Shown: positions 18,370 to 28,438 of the stretch, in pieces
How the letters are laid out: the number at the start of each line of letters is the position of its first letter
Position numbering within the stretch: the stretch's first letter is position 1
Assembly: GCA_006503475.1 (NCBI GenBank)
Contig: RSEH01000129.1
Location: 62,001 to 126,000 of the forward strand
Origin: Stentor roeselii
Taxonomy: Eukaryota; Ciliophora; Heterotrichea; Heterotrichida; Stentoridae
DNA length: 64,000 nt
Reading direction: 5' to 3'
Notes under the pieces: generated by a model
What the model saw: only the letters and a program-made list of their open reading frames with translations
Told to the model about the DNA's origin: nothing
Databases searched by the model: none
Position numbers and translations under genes: made by a program

Positions 18370-18804
18370 TTAGAGTTTTTGAGATGATGGACTTTTGGGA
18401 GAACGGAATCTCTCGAGTGATGGAGAGAGTTTTTCTAAGGTGCTGGACTTTTTGTATTGAGATTTTGATCTTTGGAATTCGATATCATTAAAATCATTCT
18501 TAGTAACCATCAAGCTATCCCCAACCATAATCAATTTTTTCGGATCCCGATTGAAATGCAGAGGCCTATACAAAAAAGGTCCCTTAATCTTAACCATCTT
18601 ATTCTGCGAATACGATCCAGGTCCAACAAAGTACCCAGTTTTCCTAGCAATATCATGATACTGTTCAAATCTCTTACTTTTCGCAAAAGTCGGTGACTTA
18701 TTCCTTCCAAGTCCCAATTTACTTCCATCACAAGTCAAGCATATATCATAAGGATCAGGAGTTTTTTCCTTCGGACTTCTAAACTGCAAAAAAGTAGGTC
18801 TCAT
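18370..18804 (-). CDS. Small SHIPPO (PG-rich) repeat protein, 144 aa
   Basis: I choose the ATG at 18804 (MRPTFLQF) because the upstream in-frame ATG at 18834 overlaps the divergent SEC11 start and adds only a hydrophobic, non-conserved leader. Residues 57-66 read GYFVGPGSYS, the sperm-tail PG-rich (SHIPPO/STPGR) core. A related FRSPKEKTPDPYD segment lies near the N-terminus. A basic Ser-rich tail follows (FRSPKSPSSQK). In other ciliates and animals such proteins line the inside of axonemal doublets or bind cortical microtubules, so a ciliary structural role is likely by family knowledge. The start codons of this gene and SEC11 are only 22 nt apart. Confidence 0.65.
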   Translation of the reverse strand: MRPTFLQFRSPKEKTPDPYDICLTCDGSKLGLGRNKSPTFAKSKRFEQYHDIARKTGYFVGPGSYSQNKMVKIKGPFLYRPLHFNRDPKKLIMVGDSLMVTKNDFNDIEFQRSKSQYKKSSTLEKLSPSLERFRSPKSPSSQKL

Positions 18805-18826
18805 TCTAAAATAATAACAAAAAATA

Positions 18827-19375
18827 ATGCACACCGTCTACGACACCTGGAACGAGTTCACTTCAATGAACTTGCGTAGAAGAGCTCATCAAACAGTTAA
18901 CTTGTTTCTGGTAATAGCGACAGCTTTGATGACTTGGAAGTTTTTCATGGTTGCCTCTTGGAGCGAAAGTCCGATAGTGGTTGTTCTGAGTGGGTCTATG
19001 GAGCCTGCTTATTACAGAGGCGATATTTTGTTCTTGGAACTGACGAATAATCCGCTTATCACGGTTGGAGATGTGGTCGTTTATAAGCTTGATGAAAGGA
19101 ATATCCCGATTGTCCATCGCATCATCAGTGTTCATCAAGAAGGTGATGAGTACTTCATGCTCACTAAAGGAGATAATAACAGAGTCAATGATCGAGGGCT
19201 TTACTCGCCTGGACAACTCTGGATTCAAAGAAAGGACTTGATGGGAAGGGTTTATTTTTACATTCCTTATGTTGGAATCATCACCATTTGGCTTAATGAC
19301 TACCCGCCTTTGAAGTACGCACTTATTGGATTCATGGTCATTGTTGGACTTACTACTAGGGAACCTCAGGGATAG
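18827..19375 (+). CDS. SEC11: Signal peptidase complex catalytic subunit SEC11
   Basis: The 182-residue protein is full length for the family. It has a cytosolic N-terminus, one membrane anchor at about 25-45, the catalytic Ser in SGSMEP (S57), the His in IPIVHR (H97) and the Asp in GDNNRVNDRGLY (D122), matching the eukaryotic Ser-His-Asp triad. The first Asp of the usual VDDRGLY is Asn here (N121), but the residue aligned with human SEC11A D122 is kept. The C-terminal GRVYFYIPYVGIITIWLNDYP with a final hydrophobic stretch is typical. It cuts signal peptides in the ER membrane. Its start is 22 nt from the divergent SHIPPO gene, and its TAG stop is 6 nt from the convergent neighbour. Confidence 0.96.
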   Translation: MHTVYDTWNEFTSMNLRRRAHQTVNLFLVIATALMTWKFFMVASWSESPIVVVLSGSMEPAYYRGDILFLELTNNPLITVGDVVVYKLDERNIPIVHRIISVHQEGDEYFMLTKGDNNRVNDRGLYSPGQLWIQRKDLMGRVYFYIPYVGIITIWLNDYPPLKYALIGFMVIVGLTTREPQG

Positions 19376-19381
19376 ATTAAG

Positions 19382-20065
19382 TTATATAAATTTAGGACTG
19401 GAACTGATTGATGTTAACATCTTTGAACTATCCCCTGATGACTTACACAGCTTTTTCATCTGCAAAAGAAATAAGGTTCTCACTTTTCTGATATGGGTTT
19501 GATTACTACGGATCAACATATAAGTAGGAATCGACAAAAGAAACAAATTAATCACCGAGCTCGCCGAAATTTCAATAAAAATAAAGTAAGACAACGAGTA
19601 CTTCAAATAAAAACTCACTCCATACAAGAAACTCAAATGAACCCAATCCTTCCAATCATTTTTACACCCAAGTAAAAAGTGCTGAAATATTTCAAAATAG
19701 CTTAAAAAGTAACAAAACAACAACACCTTCGATAAAATCAAATTCCTTTTATACACAAATTCAGTAAGCGAGGTGAAAATCATCCAGATCCTAACTATTC
19801 CTTACAAGCAAAACTCACATTCAGCCACTCTCCAAAACACCATCCCAGCCAAAAGAACTTCCTGAAAATGCATAACCGAGAACAAACAGCTAAAAGGATT
19901 CGATCTCAAACATTCTCCATACATTTCCACAACCTTCATCATCTGCTCAAAAGCGAAAACCCAAAAAGCAGTTTTTTCGACAGTCCTTTCTCCATCGACT
20001 AGAACGTGCTTAAAAAGCACCCTTTTCCAAAGTGCACTAAATGCAAAGAGCACACTTAAAACCAT
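19382..20065 (-). CDS. Multipass membrane protein of unknown family (222 aa, two exons)
   Basis: Two ORFs are joined in frame by a 15-nt intron at 19791-19805. The product is very hydrophobic with about five or six predicted membrane segments (for example VLLFCYFLSYFEIFQHFLL and YSLSYFIFIEISASSVI) and short charged loops (NDWKDW). The C-terminus is basic and Ser-rich. I cannot place it in a family. The start lies 11 nt after the stop of the kelch receptor-like gene on the same strand, and the stop faces SEC11 with a 6-nt gap. Confidence 0.65.
19791..19805 (-). other. 15-nt intron
   Basis: GTAAGGAATAGTTAG on the minus strand, with A at position 10. It contains the in-frame TAA that ends the first ORF. 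Confidence 0.8.
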
Positions 20066-20076
20066 TATATGCTTAT

Positions 20077-23000
20077 CTAGTAGTCCTCAACGGTGACTTC
20101 ATTATTAACAGTGAGTGAAGCTGAATCCGTAAGCCAAAGGGTGTGCTTAGTGGCTAAAACACTTTTCCAATCAAAGTTATTCCTGATCAAGTCAGTTTTT
20201 TCTGACACATGGATAACTTTTTCCCTACTTTTCATCTTGTGACTCACTTTATTATACACTGACTCAGTAGAGTCCATCAAATACGAAAATATCTGCAGAA
20301 TTCCTGTGATTCCTCCTAAAAGTCCTGTGAAAATCAACTCAGTGGCTTGTTTCAAAGTGACTAAAGTTAATAAAGCTGAAGTTTGCTTGTTAAGCACCAC
20401 GTCTACCAAGAGTTGATTGTAAAAAGGGACTTCAGAAGGGAGAAAAGTCGATCCTACCTCAGGCTCTGTGCTGCTTAGGACGTAATACCCTGTTGTCAAG
20501 CTGTGGGTATCTTCATAAACCGAGTAAATCACGTCGATATTCACTAAACTCGTCTTTGGACCTATTAAAACCTGCTGCTCACTTGGTTTGACTTTCACAA
20601 GAACTGAACTTTTCTGATTGTCAATCCCAGAGTCACTCGTGATGTTCAAGTCAATACTAGAAGCGAAACATCGCGTCTGTCGAAGATTCATTTTTAAATG
20701 AGGAAAAGCACCCAGTCGGCATTTTGAACATTTGAAGGTCAAGCTACAAACGTCTTTCGCCTCTTCACAGATCACGGACTTGCTGGAATAAAAAATGTCT
20801 GTTGTCGTTAAGGCCTCGCTGCATGAATCTGGTTTCGGACAAATCCCTCCGAAGTTTTTCAAGAAAATTTTAAAAGACATGTCACCTTCTATATCTGGAT
20901 ACTCGTTTAAAATAGATGCAAGAGGCACCAGCGCTTGAGAAATTGACTTGTTATCTAAAAAGAAGTAAATAAGAGTGATGATCGAGAGACATATCGCGGC
21001 AACTACGAATAAAATTGTGTAACACCCACCGATTTCAGTCTTTCTTAAAATCATTGGCGAGTCAATAGTTTCGTTATGGTTTTGTTTGAAAATATCAGTT
21101 TTTTTCACAAGTCTTCTCAAGGTCCTGCTACTAAGAAAGGCTAAAATAATTGCGATGCCAACTGCAAGAAAAATCATCTCAATGTTAAAAGAAAGACTGT
21201 CAACTGCACTTGAAGATGTAGAAAGTTCTGGGTTTATGCTTGTGACTGAAGACTCTGTGTAAAGAATCTGAGGCTCCGAAGCTCCCACTGGACAATAAGA
21301 AAACGACGGGCAGGAGTAACAACTTGAAAGACCTTCTTCTGAGCCGAAGGTGTTATAGGGACATGGCATGCAGAATAAGTAAGAGTGGCTTAAAGGGTTA
21401 CTGTTGTAGGTGCCTTTTGGACATTTGGTACATGATGAGGAATCGACCTTGTCTGAATATGTACCTGATGGGCACTCTTTGCATGAATTTCCTACTTTTT
21501 GCATTCCTCGGTTGCAGAATAGCTCGTCGATTCCTATTAAGTAACTTAGGCAACTTGATGAGGAACTCTCGAAACCCAGGGTCGAGGTTTTACCACCGAA
21601 GGTCAGGATTGATTTGTTGAATACTGTGTAGGCGGAACCGATTAGACCGATTGATGATAGGATACGAGTTTTTAGCTCGAATGTTGATAAATCTAGAACT
21701 TCTCCGGATTTTAAACCTGAACCGTAAAACTCTCCACCGTATTTTATTACGTTTTGATGGAATAGTGCTGTTATAGCTGAACTTGCAGGGTTTGTCAAAG
21801 GTCCTACAGCCTTCCAAATCACCAATGACGAGTAAAGGTCAACACTAATAATAAAATCATTATACTCTCCAGTACTAGTCCTCCCATAAATAGCCTGCAA
21901 AAAGTTATCTTTCAAGTCACAAGTATGAAAAGCGATTCCAACCTCATAAGTACTAATCAACGAAAACATCAAAGCCCCGATATCAAACTTCCAAAGTTCC
22001 CCCGAAAGTCCAGTCCTAGTCTCTCCACCAAATATAAAAACAAGCGAGTCATTTGAAACCATGCAAGCCCCTTGCCTTGCAGTAGGTCGATCGCCATCCA
22101 CATTGATTTCAGAAAACTTTCCATCAAAAGTAAGCTGAAAAAGTGACTTACTAAGTCCCTCAACACCCTTTCCACCAAAGATCAAAACAGTATTCGCATA
22201 AATACTAGTCGCATGATGAGTCAACTTGATGAAATCGCCTGAATAGTCAATTTGTTCCCATTGTAAAGACTGAACTTTCGTCCTCCAAACATCATTGAAA
22301 AGTTCTCCGTTGTTTTCACCACCGATTAAATAATGATACCCAAGGAATGATGTTAAAGTTCCAAATGAACGTCGAGGAGGGTAGGTCAAGTTCGAGCTTA
22401 ATGTTGTAAATGATGAGTTTTTTTCATAGTACTCGATTAATTCGTTTGAAAGACCTGACTTTTGGTATCCTCCGAAGAGATATAATGAATTTTTTGAAGA
22501 GGTGCAGGAGAATGAATGAATTTTTAGAGAAATATTGTGAGATGACCAGGCTTTTGAGGAAGGGTCGAATTTTAAGTAATTGATTTCTTTTATTTCGGAG
22601 GATTCATTCAATAGCCATAGGTTTTGGCTTATTCTTATCATGCATGATGAGTTGAATTTTGGACCTGAATCGAGAAGTTCGAAGGAGTTGGAGGAGAGGT
22701 TGAAGTAACGAAGGTTGCCTCCGGAGTGGTGGTAAAAACCTGAGGAATCGCATGAAATTATTGATTTTTTGGGGTCCAGTTCTCCGATTTTTCTCCAAGT
22801 TGTTGTATTCACATAAAACCTTCTTATCCTTTACAAAAAAACTTCCCCGCTGTATCCAAAATCAGTAACTCCTCCAGAAATCACTAAAATTTCTTCATCT
22901 TCTGAAACCAAAGAGCAAAATCCAAAAAAATACCTGGCTGATGGAACTTCTCCAAATTGTTGAACAATAATTGTCTACATTTTACTTACTTCTTCAGTCT

Positions 23001-23387
23001 TTGGGTTAATTCGGATCATATCATTTTTCAATCCAGTCTTTGAATAACCAGCGAAGATGAACAGATGTTGAGTGAGAGGACAATGAAACAATCCGTGTCC
23101 GACCCTTCCACCTACTTAAAATTACTGAAAAAGCTGGAGTCAAATGAAGTCCAATGCCGAGTAGTCACGTTGTAACTCCATAATTCTTGATGATCTAAAG
23201 GATATCCTCCATGCAAATACAACATCGAGTCAGTAGAAACAAAAGCAGAGTGACTCCTTCTCTCAGGGGGGTACCCCTTACTAAGATATCCTTCAGGATA
23301 CCCCATTCTCGGAACTTGTTTAATAGAAACTTCAACACCTTGTAATCCCCAAAGAAAAAAAGCGAAAAAGCAAAACTTTACATTCAT
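20077..23387 (-). CDS. Kelch-repeat, Cys-rich receptor-like membrane protein (about 1,088 aa, four exons)
   Basis: The gene starts at ATG 23387 with a signal peptide (MNVKFCFFAFFLWGLQGVE) and is assembled across introns at 23112-23125 (14 nt), 22975-22989 and 22820-22834. All junctions keep the frame, so the long ORF's apparent ATG at 22812 is internal. Kelch repeats fill about the first 570 residues (LYLHGGY, FIFAGYSK, VISGGV, YLFGGYQK, YLIGGE, LIFGGKG, FIFGGE). A Cys-rich block follows (CKECPSGTYSDK, CTKCPKGTY, CMPCPYNTF, CYSCPSF), like the ephrin-receptor/TNFR-type GTY modules of ciliate surface proteins. Two membrane segments (IEMIFLAVGIAIILAF; LFVVAAICLSIITLIYFF) flank a basic loop. A further Cys-containing domain and a probable third hydrophobic stretch (LIFTGLLGGITGILQIFSYL) lie near the tail. 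Adhesion or surface sensing is plausible but unproven. Confidence 0.8.
22820..22834 (-). other. 15-nt intron
   Basis: GTAAAGGATAAGAAG on the minus strand, with A at position 10. It removes an in-frame TAA and links two kelch segments. Confidence 0.8.
22975..22989 (-). other. 15-nt intron
   Basis: GTAAGTAAAATGTAG on the minus strand, with A at position 10 and an in-frame TAG. Confidence 0.8.
23112..23125 (-). other. 14-nt intron
   Basis: GTAATTTTAAGTAG on the minus strand. Removing exactly 14 nt restores the kelch frame (FFS|GRVGHGLF). One extra T in the T4 run would make it a standard 15-nt intron with A at position 10. Confidence 0.65.
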
Positions 23388-23494
23388 TCAAATAATATAA
23401 AATCCAAAACAATCCATCATAATCACATGTAAAAAATAACACAAATCTTATAATTCCTTAAAAACTCTAAAATCTTCCCTTCCAAACAAAATCA

Positions 23495-23840
23495 TCATAT
23501 AAAATCATCATTCTCATATAAAATCATCACTCTCATATAAAATCATCACTCTCATATAAAATCATCATTCTCATATAAAATCATCACTCTAATATAAAAT
23601 CATCACTCTCATATAAAATCATCACTCTCATATAAAATCATCACTCTCATATAAAATCATCACTCTCATATAAAATCATCACTCTCATATAAAATCATCA
23701 CTCTCATATAAAATCATCATTCTCATATAAAATCATCACTCTCATATAAAATCATCATTCTCATATAAAATCATCACTCTCATATAAAATCATCATTCTC
23801 ATATAAAATCATCACTCTAAAAATCATCACTCTCATATAA
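23495..23840. repeat. 19-bp tandem array, about 18 copies, ending at the CC2D2A start codon
   Basis: The unit is ATATAAAATCATCACTCTC with a common CACT/CATT variant. The copies are nearly perfect. A shortened copy lies near 23815, and the last copy runs straight into the ATG at 23841 (CATATAAATG). The array fills most of the 453-nt gap between the divergent kelch and CC2D2A genes. Confidence 0.92.
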
Positions 23841-26800
23841 ATGCAAAACGAAAATCCAATAGAAAACCCTCCAATAGAAAACCCCGCAATCGAAGAAAAT
23901 AAACCAGAAGCAAGATTTCCTCTACTCGTGGACCTTCCGATCCCCCTCCTCTGCTACCCATCAGACCTGTTCATATTTGAATTAAAAGCTCTGAAGCCTC
24001 TATCAGTATCAGGAGGTCTAGGAAGAAGTCTTCAAAGTCTTCTAAAGCCCGCAATAGTGAGAGAAGAGCAGCCAATAATCGGAGAAACCGCCAAATTTTT
24101 CACAAAAGACATGAAAATAGACGGTATCTACACGAAAGGCGCGCAAGAAATCACTTACAACTTACAAAAGCTAGAACAACGACTTCTACGTGAAAAAGAA
24201 CTCGGGTACTTCAATCGTAGCAACTGGGAACTGAGACTAGACTCAGACCTGACAACTCATTTTCTCAGTCGGCCTGTTGACATTTCTCTAGAATCCAACC
24301 CGAACACCTACTTGAAGCACATGTCAGCGATGTACTCTCACCGGAACAACGCAACTAAAACAAAATACTACAGACTTGACTTGTTCCTCGGGCAGATAAA
24401 CTTCAAGGACCACCCGATGTTCTGTGAAGAGGACTACATGGCACAACAGGTCGTTTATCTTTTTCATCTCTATGAAAAACGTGTCAGTCTCTGCCTAGTC
24501 GACCATCTGGACAACCGCAAGCGAGTCTTAGAAGACGAGTTAGAAGAAAAGTCTTCCATGTTCCGAAAAGGTGCTTTCGCTGCGTCTTCCTTGGAACAGA
24601 AGCAAAACCAGGAGCTTCAAGAAGAACTGGAAGTGATTCAAGACAATTTAAACTCAGTGATTCAAAAAGTCAATGAAGAAAAAAAGTACCTTCAAGAAAT
24701 GGCGGATAATCTTTATACCAAGTGGCAGGATTTAAAAGCTCTTAGAGCGAAACAAGGAGTTTCTCATACAACTGTCCGACTTGCAGTGAAGACAGTGATT
24801 GAAAGTGGCCGTGCCCCTGAGTATGATTTTTACCTTCAGTCTGAAAATCCTAGTGATCTGGTTTCGAACAATGAAAAAAGTCGTCGAACTCTCATTGGAG
24901 CGACGAGAGTCTTTGTAAGAATTCTAGTCAATGGGGTTTACGTCACTCGTTCCACGAAGCAGTTCATTAAATGGCCGAGTTTTGAAGTTTTCTTCGGGGA
25001 ACGCTTCGAACTTCATCTTTTCACTCGGCCTGTCAAGGTCCGTTTGGAGATCTGCACCGGGTTGAGGTGGACGAGGACTTTAGCAGTAGTCGAGTTCACA
25101 CCTCCAGGACTTAACTCTCGCGCAATGACCTCCACTGGAAGGGTTTATAAAGACTTGGAGTTCATCGGGGCTGAAGTCATCAAAAACGTCTTTTCAGATA
25201 CTTTGCCAAGAAAAGTCACAGGAAGGGTCACGTTGAAGTCCTCTTGGGTCGGTCATAGTGAAAGACTTCCACCTATTCGATTTGATGACCTTTCACTTAT
25301 TCCTAGAAATTTTTATGTCGCTCCTGAGGATTTAGCTAGTTTTATTGATATCAACGACCCACGCAATAAGGACTTGCTGTATTTTTTGATAAGGAAAAGA
25401 GAAGAACAGATACAAAATTTACTTCGAGAAGATGCTTTGTTTCCACATCAGAGGTTTGATGCTTATCGATATATGATATATAGAGAACGGTATAATTTTA
25501 ATGACTTAGCAGAAATTCCTATTCCTTTACTTGAACGAGATATTATCAGCAACCCAAGAATGAGGACTATTGTTGATATCATCAAATCGCGAAAGGCACC
25601 CGAGCAGCGAATTAATTATTTTTACGTGCAAAGACTTAAACTTGAGTCTTTAAAAGACACGCCAGGAGTAATCCGCATGAAATCTCTGATGGACCACTTC
25701 CGAATCAAGCAAAACCGGATAAAACTAGGCTTCGAGAAAGACAAAGCCTCTTTAGAAAACGTGGTAAGAGAATTTATCATGATTGACAGCAAATACCTTC
25801 TACAATGCTGGAAGTTTCTTTTCACTCCAAGACGAAAACTATTACCTCGTAAGAAAAAAGCGCCAATAGTAGCAGTTTCAAGTCAAAGTTCTTGTAAAAT
25901 CTCAATAATCGTTTACAAAGCTGTCAACGTTCCAATCCGAGCAGGTGGAAAAGAAAGTGAAAAAAAATACATCCAGACTGAAATGATTAATTCAGTAAAG
26001 ACGAAATATGGAGTAAGTGCTTTTATGCTTTCATCTCAAGCCAACTACAACTCTCAACCAGTTGGCCTGAACCCGTTCTCCAGTCAATTCGGCCAGTCAG
26101 GTCCAGCGAGCATCCCGATGATCGAAGAGAACCGCATCGAAATCGACCACGACAAGATCATCAAATACGGACTCATCGAACGAGTTCAAGGCTTCGTTGA
26201 AATCGTTTTAGTCCATCACGAGAAGACTTCGATGGTAAGGACTATTCCATTCGAAGGCGCTTTTCCTGAATGGAACGAATTGTTAGAACTGACCTTCACT
26301 TGTCTTAACGGTTCAGAGTTCACTATTAACGAGTTACTTGACTGTGATAGTACTCTTTACTTCAACCTTTACGATCAGCTAGTGTCTAAATCTGACACGA
26401 TTCATAGAAATGAGTTTAACGTTAAATTGGAAAGAAGGTTCTTAGCAGGATTCGAACTTCCACTGCTGACACTCCTTCAGAACCCGCAAGGAATCGAAGC
26501 TTCGTTCAGATTAAACAGACCACTTTGCCTGCAGGGATACCGCATTGAAAAGACTGACCCGTTCAGAGCTGCTGACAACAACGACGTGTTTATAGACCCT
26601 GAGAAGCCGACTTACTTAAGTGTGAAGTTAAGCCTTGACCCTGCTTTAGAACTTCCTGTTGACAATGAGGCTGAGTACTACCCTGGCTTCGAGCCTCCTA
26701 CTTTTCTCTTCTCTGGGTCTAACTGGTTGAGTAGTATGAAAAATAAAGTTTCTATTCTTAAAGACCGAAAAATTCAACTCTGGGCTGAAAACTCTGATGG

Positions 26801-27956
26801 ACAAAGCGTGTTTCTTCCGAGGTACATCCACCCTCTGCAACCACCTGAAGGACTTATTGCAAATGACGATATGGACCCCATTGCTAAGGTCGCTAGGTTT
26901 GTATCACTCATTCCACATATTGAAGACTCTCAAGGATTCAAAGACTTGCCAGATATCTGGAGTACTAGTCAGGAGTTCTTTGATCTCAGCTTTGGAGATT
27001 ATGAAGAACATGCGGTTCTTTTATGTAATTACTTTAAGTGGATCGATAGGGAAAAACCACAGCTGAAAAGTTATGTTGTTATTGGAACTGGAGTACCTGA
27101 AGGTAAGTCTATTTATGTACTGAGGAGAGATACTGTTAAAGGTGACTTGGAACTGTGGAATGCTTCCACTGGCGTCGGGTATTCAATCATCCAGGAGCCT
27201 TACAGTGCAAGTTTTTTGTGCTTTAGTATCTCAAGAGGTACGAAAAATCGCATTACGGACAAGGAATACACAATTGGACTTAAAAGTGTCGGATGTGTCT
27301 TTGATGAAAATGATATTTTTTTCAATATACAGAAATACAGTGATCCCTACGTCATCGACTTCAACATCGACAATCCGAAGGCTTGGCTTCCGTTTTTAGG
27401 ACCTAATCGAAAACCGATTTTTTTCCCTAATAACGTCATTAACACTGTTCAAACACCTCTTGAATATGAAATCACTCCTGAAAGGTTTATTTATGAAAAA
27501 CAAATTGAACTGGAAAAGTTTCTACAGAAAAGATTCCAAGATGCGAAAATTTCGAGTGATAATCGAGGGTTTCGATGGGCTTCAAATGAGATTAATAGAA
27601 GGATTTATGAAGTTTTTCCTGATTTGGAAACTTTTCACTCGTCTTTTAGAGCTGGAGCTAGTGAGTCTTCGCTTTATTTGTATCAGAGGGAGAGGGCCAA
27701 CCAGATGTTGAGTGACATTGAAAAAAGGTTCTTAGAAATCATGACTGAAAGGAGCTTTGGAATCACTGTCAATTGCCCTTTGGAAAGTCCTGAGAAGGTC
27801 TGGGAAAAGGTGAAAAATACTGATGTGCATAATATCGGATATGATAATTGCCAGTTTGTGTTAGTTGCCAGGATGTTCCCTTATCCTGGATTTATCTGCT
27901 CAGTCTGGGTTTACCTAGGAGTAATTTTTGGGGATCATGGGTATCGAACTTATTAA
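23841..27956 (+). CDS. CC2D2A: CC2D2A homologue, ciliary transition-zone protein
   Basis: The 1,371-residue protein is a single exon. It has an N-terminal coiled region (about 225-290), a C2-like region with RTLIGATRVFVRILVNGVYV, the central part rich in RFDAYRY and RINYFYVQRL motifs, a second C2 domain near 680-900 (YIQTEMIN, FPEWNELLELTF), and the long conserved C-terminus. Several C-terminal blocks match human CC2D2A as I recall it: VIGTGVPEG followed by YVLRRD, VGCVFDENDIFFNIQKY, RGFRWASNEINRRI, and VHNIGYDN...MFPYPGF...SVWVY. In animals and Tetrahymena this protein belongs to the MKS module that gates the cilium base. Human mutations cause Joubert and Meckel syndromes. The start is taken as the ATG right after the 19-bp array; no shorter alternative is needed. 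Confidence 0.93.
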   Translation: MQNENPIENPPIENPAIEENKPEARFPLLVDLPIPLLCYPSDLFIFELKALKPLSVSGGLGRSLQSLLKPAIVREEQPIIGETAKFFTKDMKIDGIYTKGAQEITYNLQKLEQRLLREKELGYFNRSNWELRLDSDLTTHFLSRPVDISLESNPNTYLKHMSAMYSHRNNATKTKYYRLDLFLGQINFKDHPMFCEEDYMAQQVVYLFHLYEKRVSLCLVDHLDNRKRVLEDELEEKSSMFRKGAFAASSLEQKQNQELQEELEVIQDNLNSVIQKVNEEKKYLQEMADNLYTKWQDLKALRAKQGVSHTTVRLAVKTVIESGRAPEYDFYLQSENPSDLVSNNEKSRRTLIGATRVFVRILVNGVYVTRSTKQFIKWPSFEVFFGERFELHLFTRPVKVRLEICTGLRWTRTLAVVEFTPPGLNSRAMTSTGRVYKDLEFIGAEVIKNVFSDTLPRKVTGRVTLKSSWVGHSERLPPIRFDDLSLIPRNFYVAPEDLASFIDINDPRNKDLLYFLIRKREEQIQNLLREDALFPHQRFDAYRYMIYRERYNFNDLAEIPIPLLERDIISNPRMRTIVDIIKSRKAPEQRINYFYVQRLKLESLKDTPGVIRMKSLMDHFRIKQNRIKLGFEKDKASLENVVREFIMIDSKYLLQCWKFLFTPRRKLLPRKKKAPIVAVSSQSSCKISIIVYKAVNVPIRAGGKESEKKYIQTEMINSVKTKYGVSAFMLSSQANYNSQPVGLNPFSSQFGQSGPASIPMIEENRIEIDHDKIIKYGLIERVQGFVEIVLVHHEKTSMVRTIPFEGAFPEWNELLELTFTCLNGSEFTINELLDCDSTLYFNLYDQLVSKSDTIHRNEFNVKLERRFLAGFELPLLTLLQNPQGIEASFRLNRPLCLQGYRIEKTDPFRAADNNDVFIDPEKPTYLSVKLSLDPALELPVDNEAEYYPGFEPPTFLFSGSNWLSSMKNKVSILKDRKIQLWAENSDGQSVFLPRYIHPLQPPEGLIANDDMDPIAKVARFVSLIPHIEDSQGFKDLPDIWSTSQEFFDLSFGDYEEHAVLLCNYFKWIDREKPQLKSYVVIGTGVPEGKSIYVLRRDTVKGDLELWNASTGVGYSIIQEPYSASFLCFSISRGTKNRITDKEYTIGLKSVGCVFDENDIFFNIQKYSDPYVIDFNIDNPKAWLPFLGPNRKPIFFPNNVINTVQTPLEYEITPERFIYEKQIELEKFLQKRFQDAKISSDNRGFRWASNEINRRIYEVFPDLETFHSSFRAGASESSLYLYQRERANQMLSDIEKRFLEIMTERSFGITVNCPLESPEKVWEKVKNTDVHNIGYDNCQFVLVARMFPYPGFICSVWVYLGVIFGDHGYRTY

Positions 27957-28438
27957 TCAATTAATTTTTCTTAAAGTGGTTTCGAAACTAGTTTAAGGAA
28001 ATTTTAGTTAAGCGAATTTTTAGCTAAAATCATTTTTTTACTAAATCTAGAAATTTCAATTGAAAGGTTTTTTATATTTTTTACGATTTTTAGAAGATTA
28101 GGCAAAAAATACTTCGGACCTGAATCAATTCTTCAAATTTTTGAATCCTTATTTAAAGCTCTTATTATAGAATCTAATTAAAATCCAGGTTTTCGCTGCA
28201 AAAAAAAATTCATTAAAGTTTCAATCAAAAGTAATTGAATAGTTTTCATTTAGCTACAAACATCTGTTTTCCTCTTTTCAGTTGAAATTTCCAATTCCGA
28301 CTTTTTAAATGAATAGTAAAAATAACTCAAATCCTAAAAAAACTTTGAGAAAAGCACTAAAGGCGCTCACTTTCCTTACAAATATAAAGAAAAGGACATT
28401 ATTTAAAGTAATTTGAAACGAATGATAATAATTTAGAA
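27957..28438. other. AT-rich spacer
   Basis: About 480 nt with no ORF or RNA gene that I can support. Confidence 0.4.

Noticed and set aside
22801-22812. Start of the kelch protein at the ATG of the long ORF (22812)
   Set aside because: Upstream exons carry a signal peptide and kelch repeats in frame after removing introns, so the region is internal.
23495-23840. CRISPR-like array
   Set aside because: Units are contiguous 19-bp repeats with no spacers, in a eukaryotic genome.
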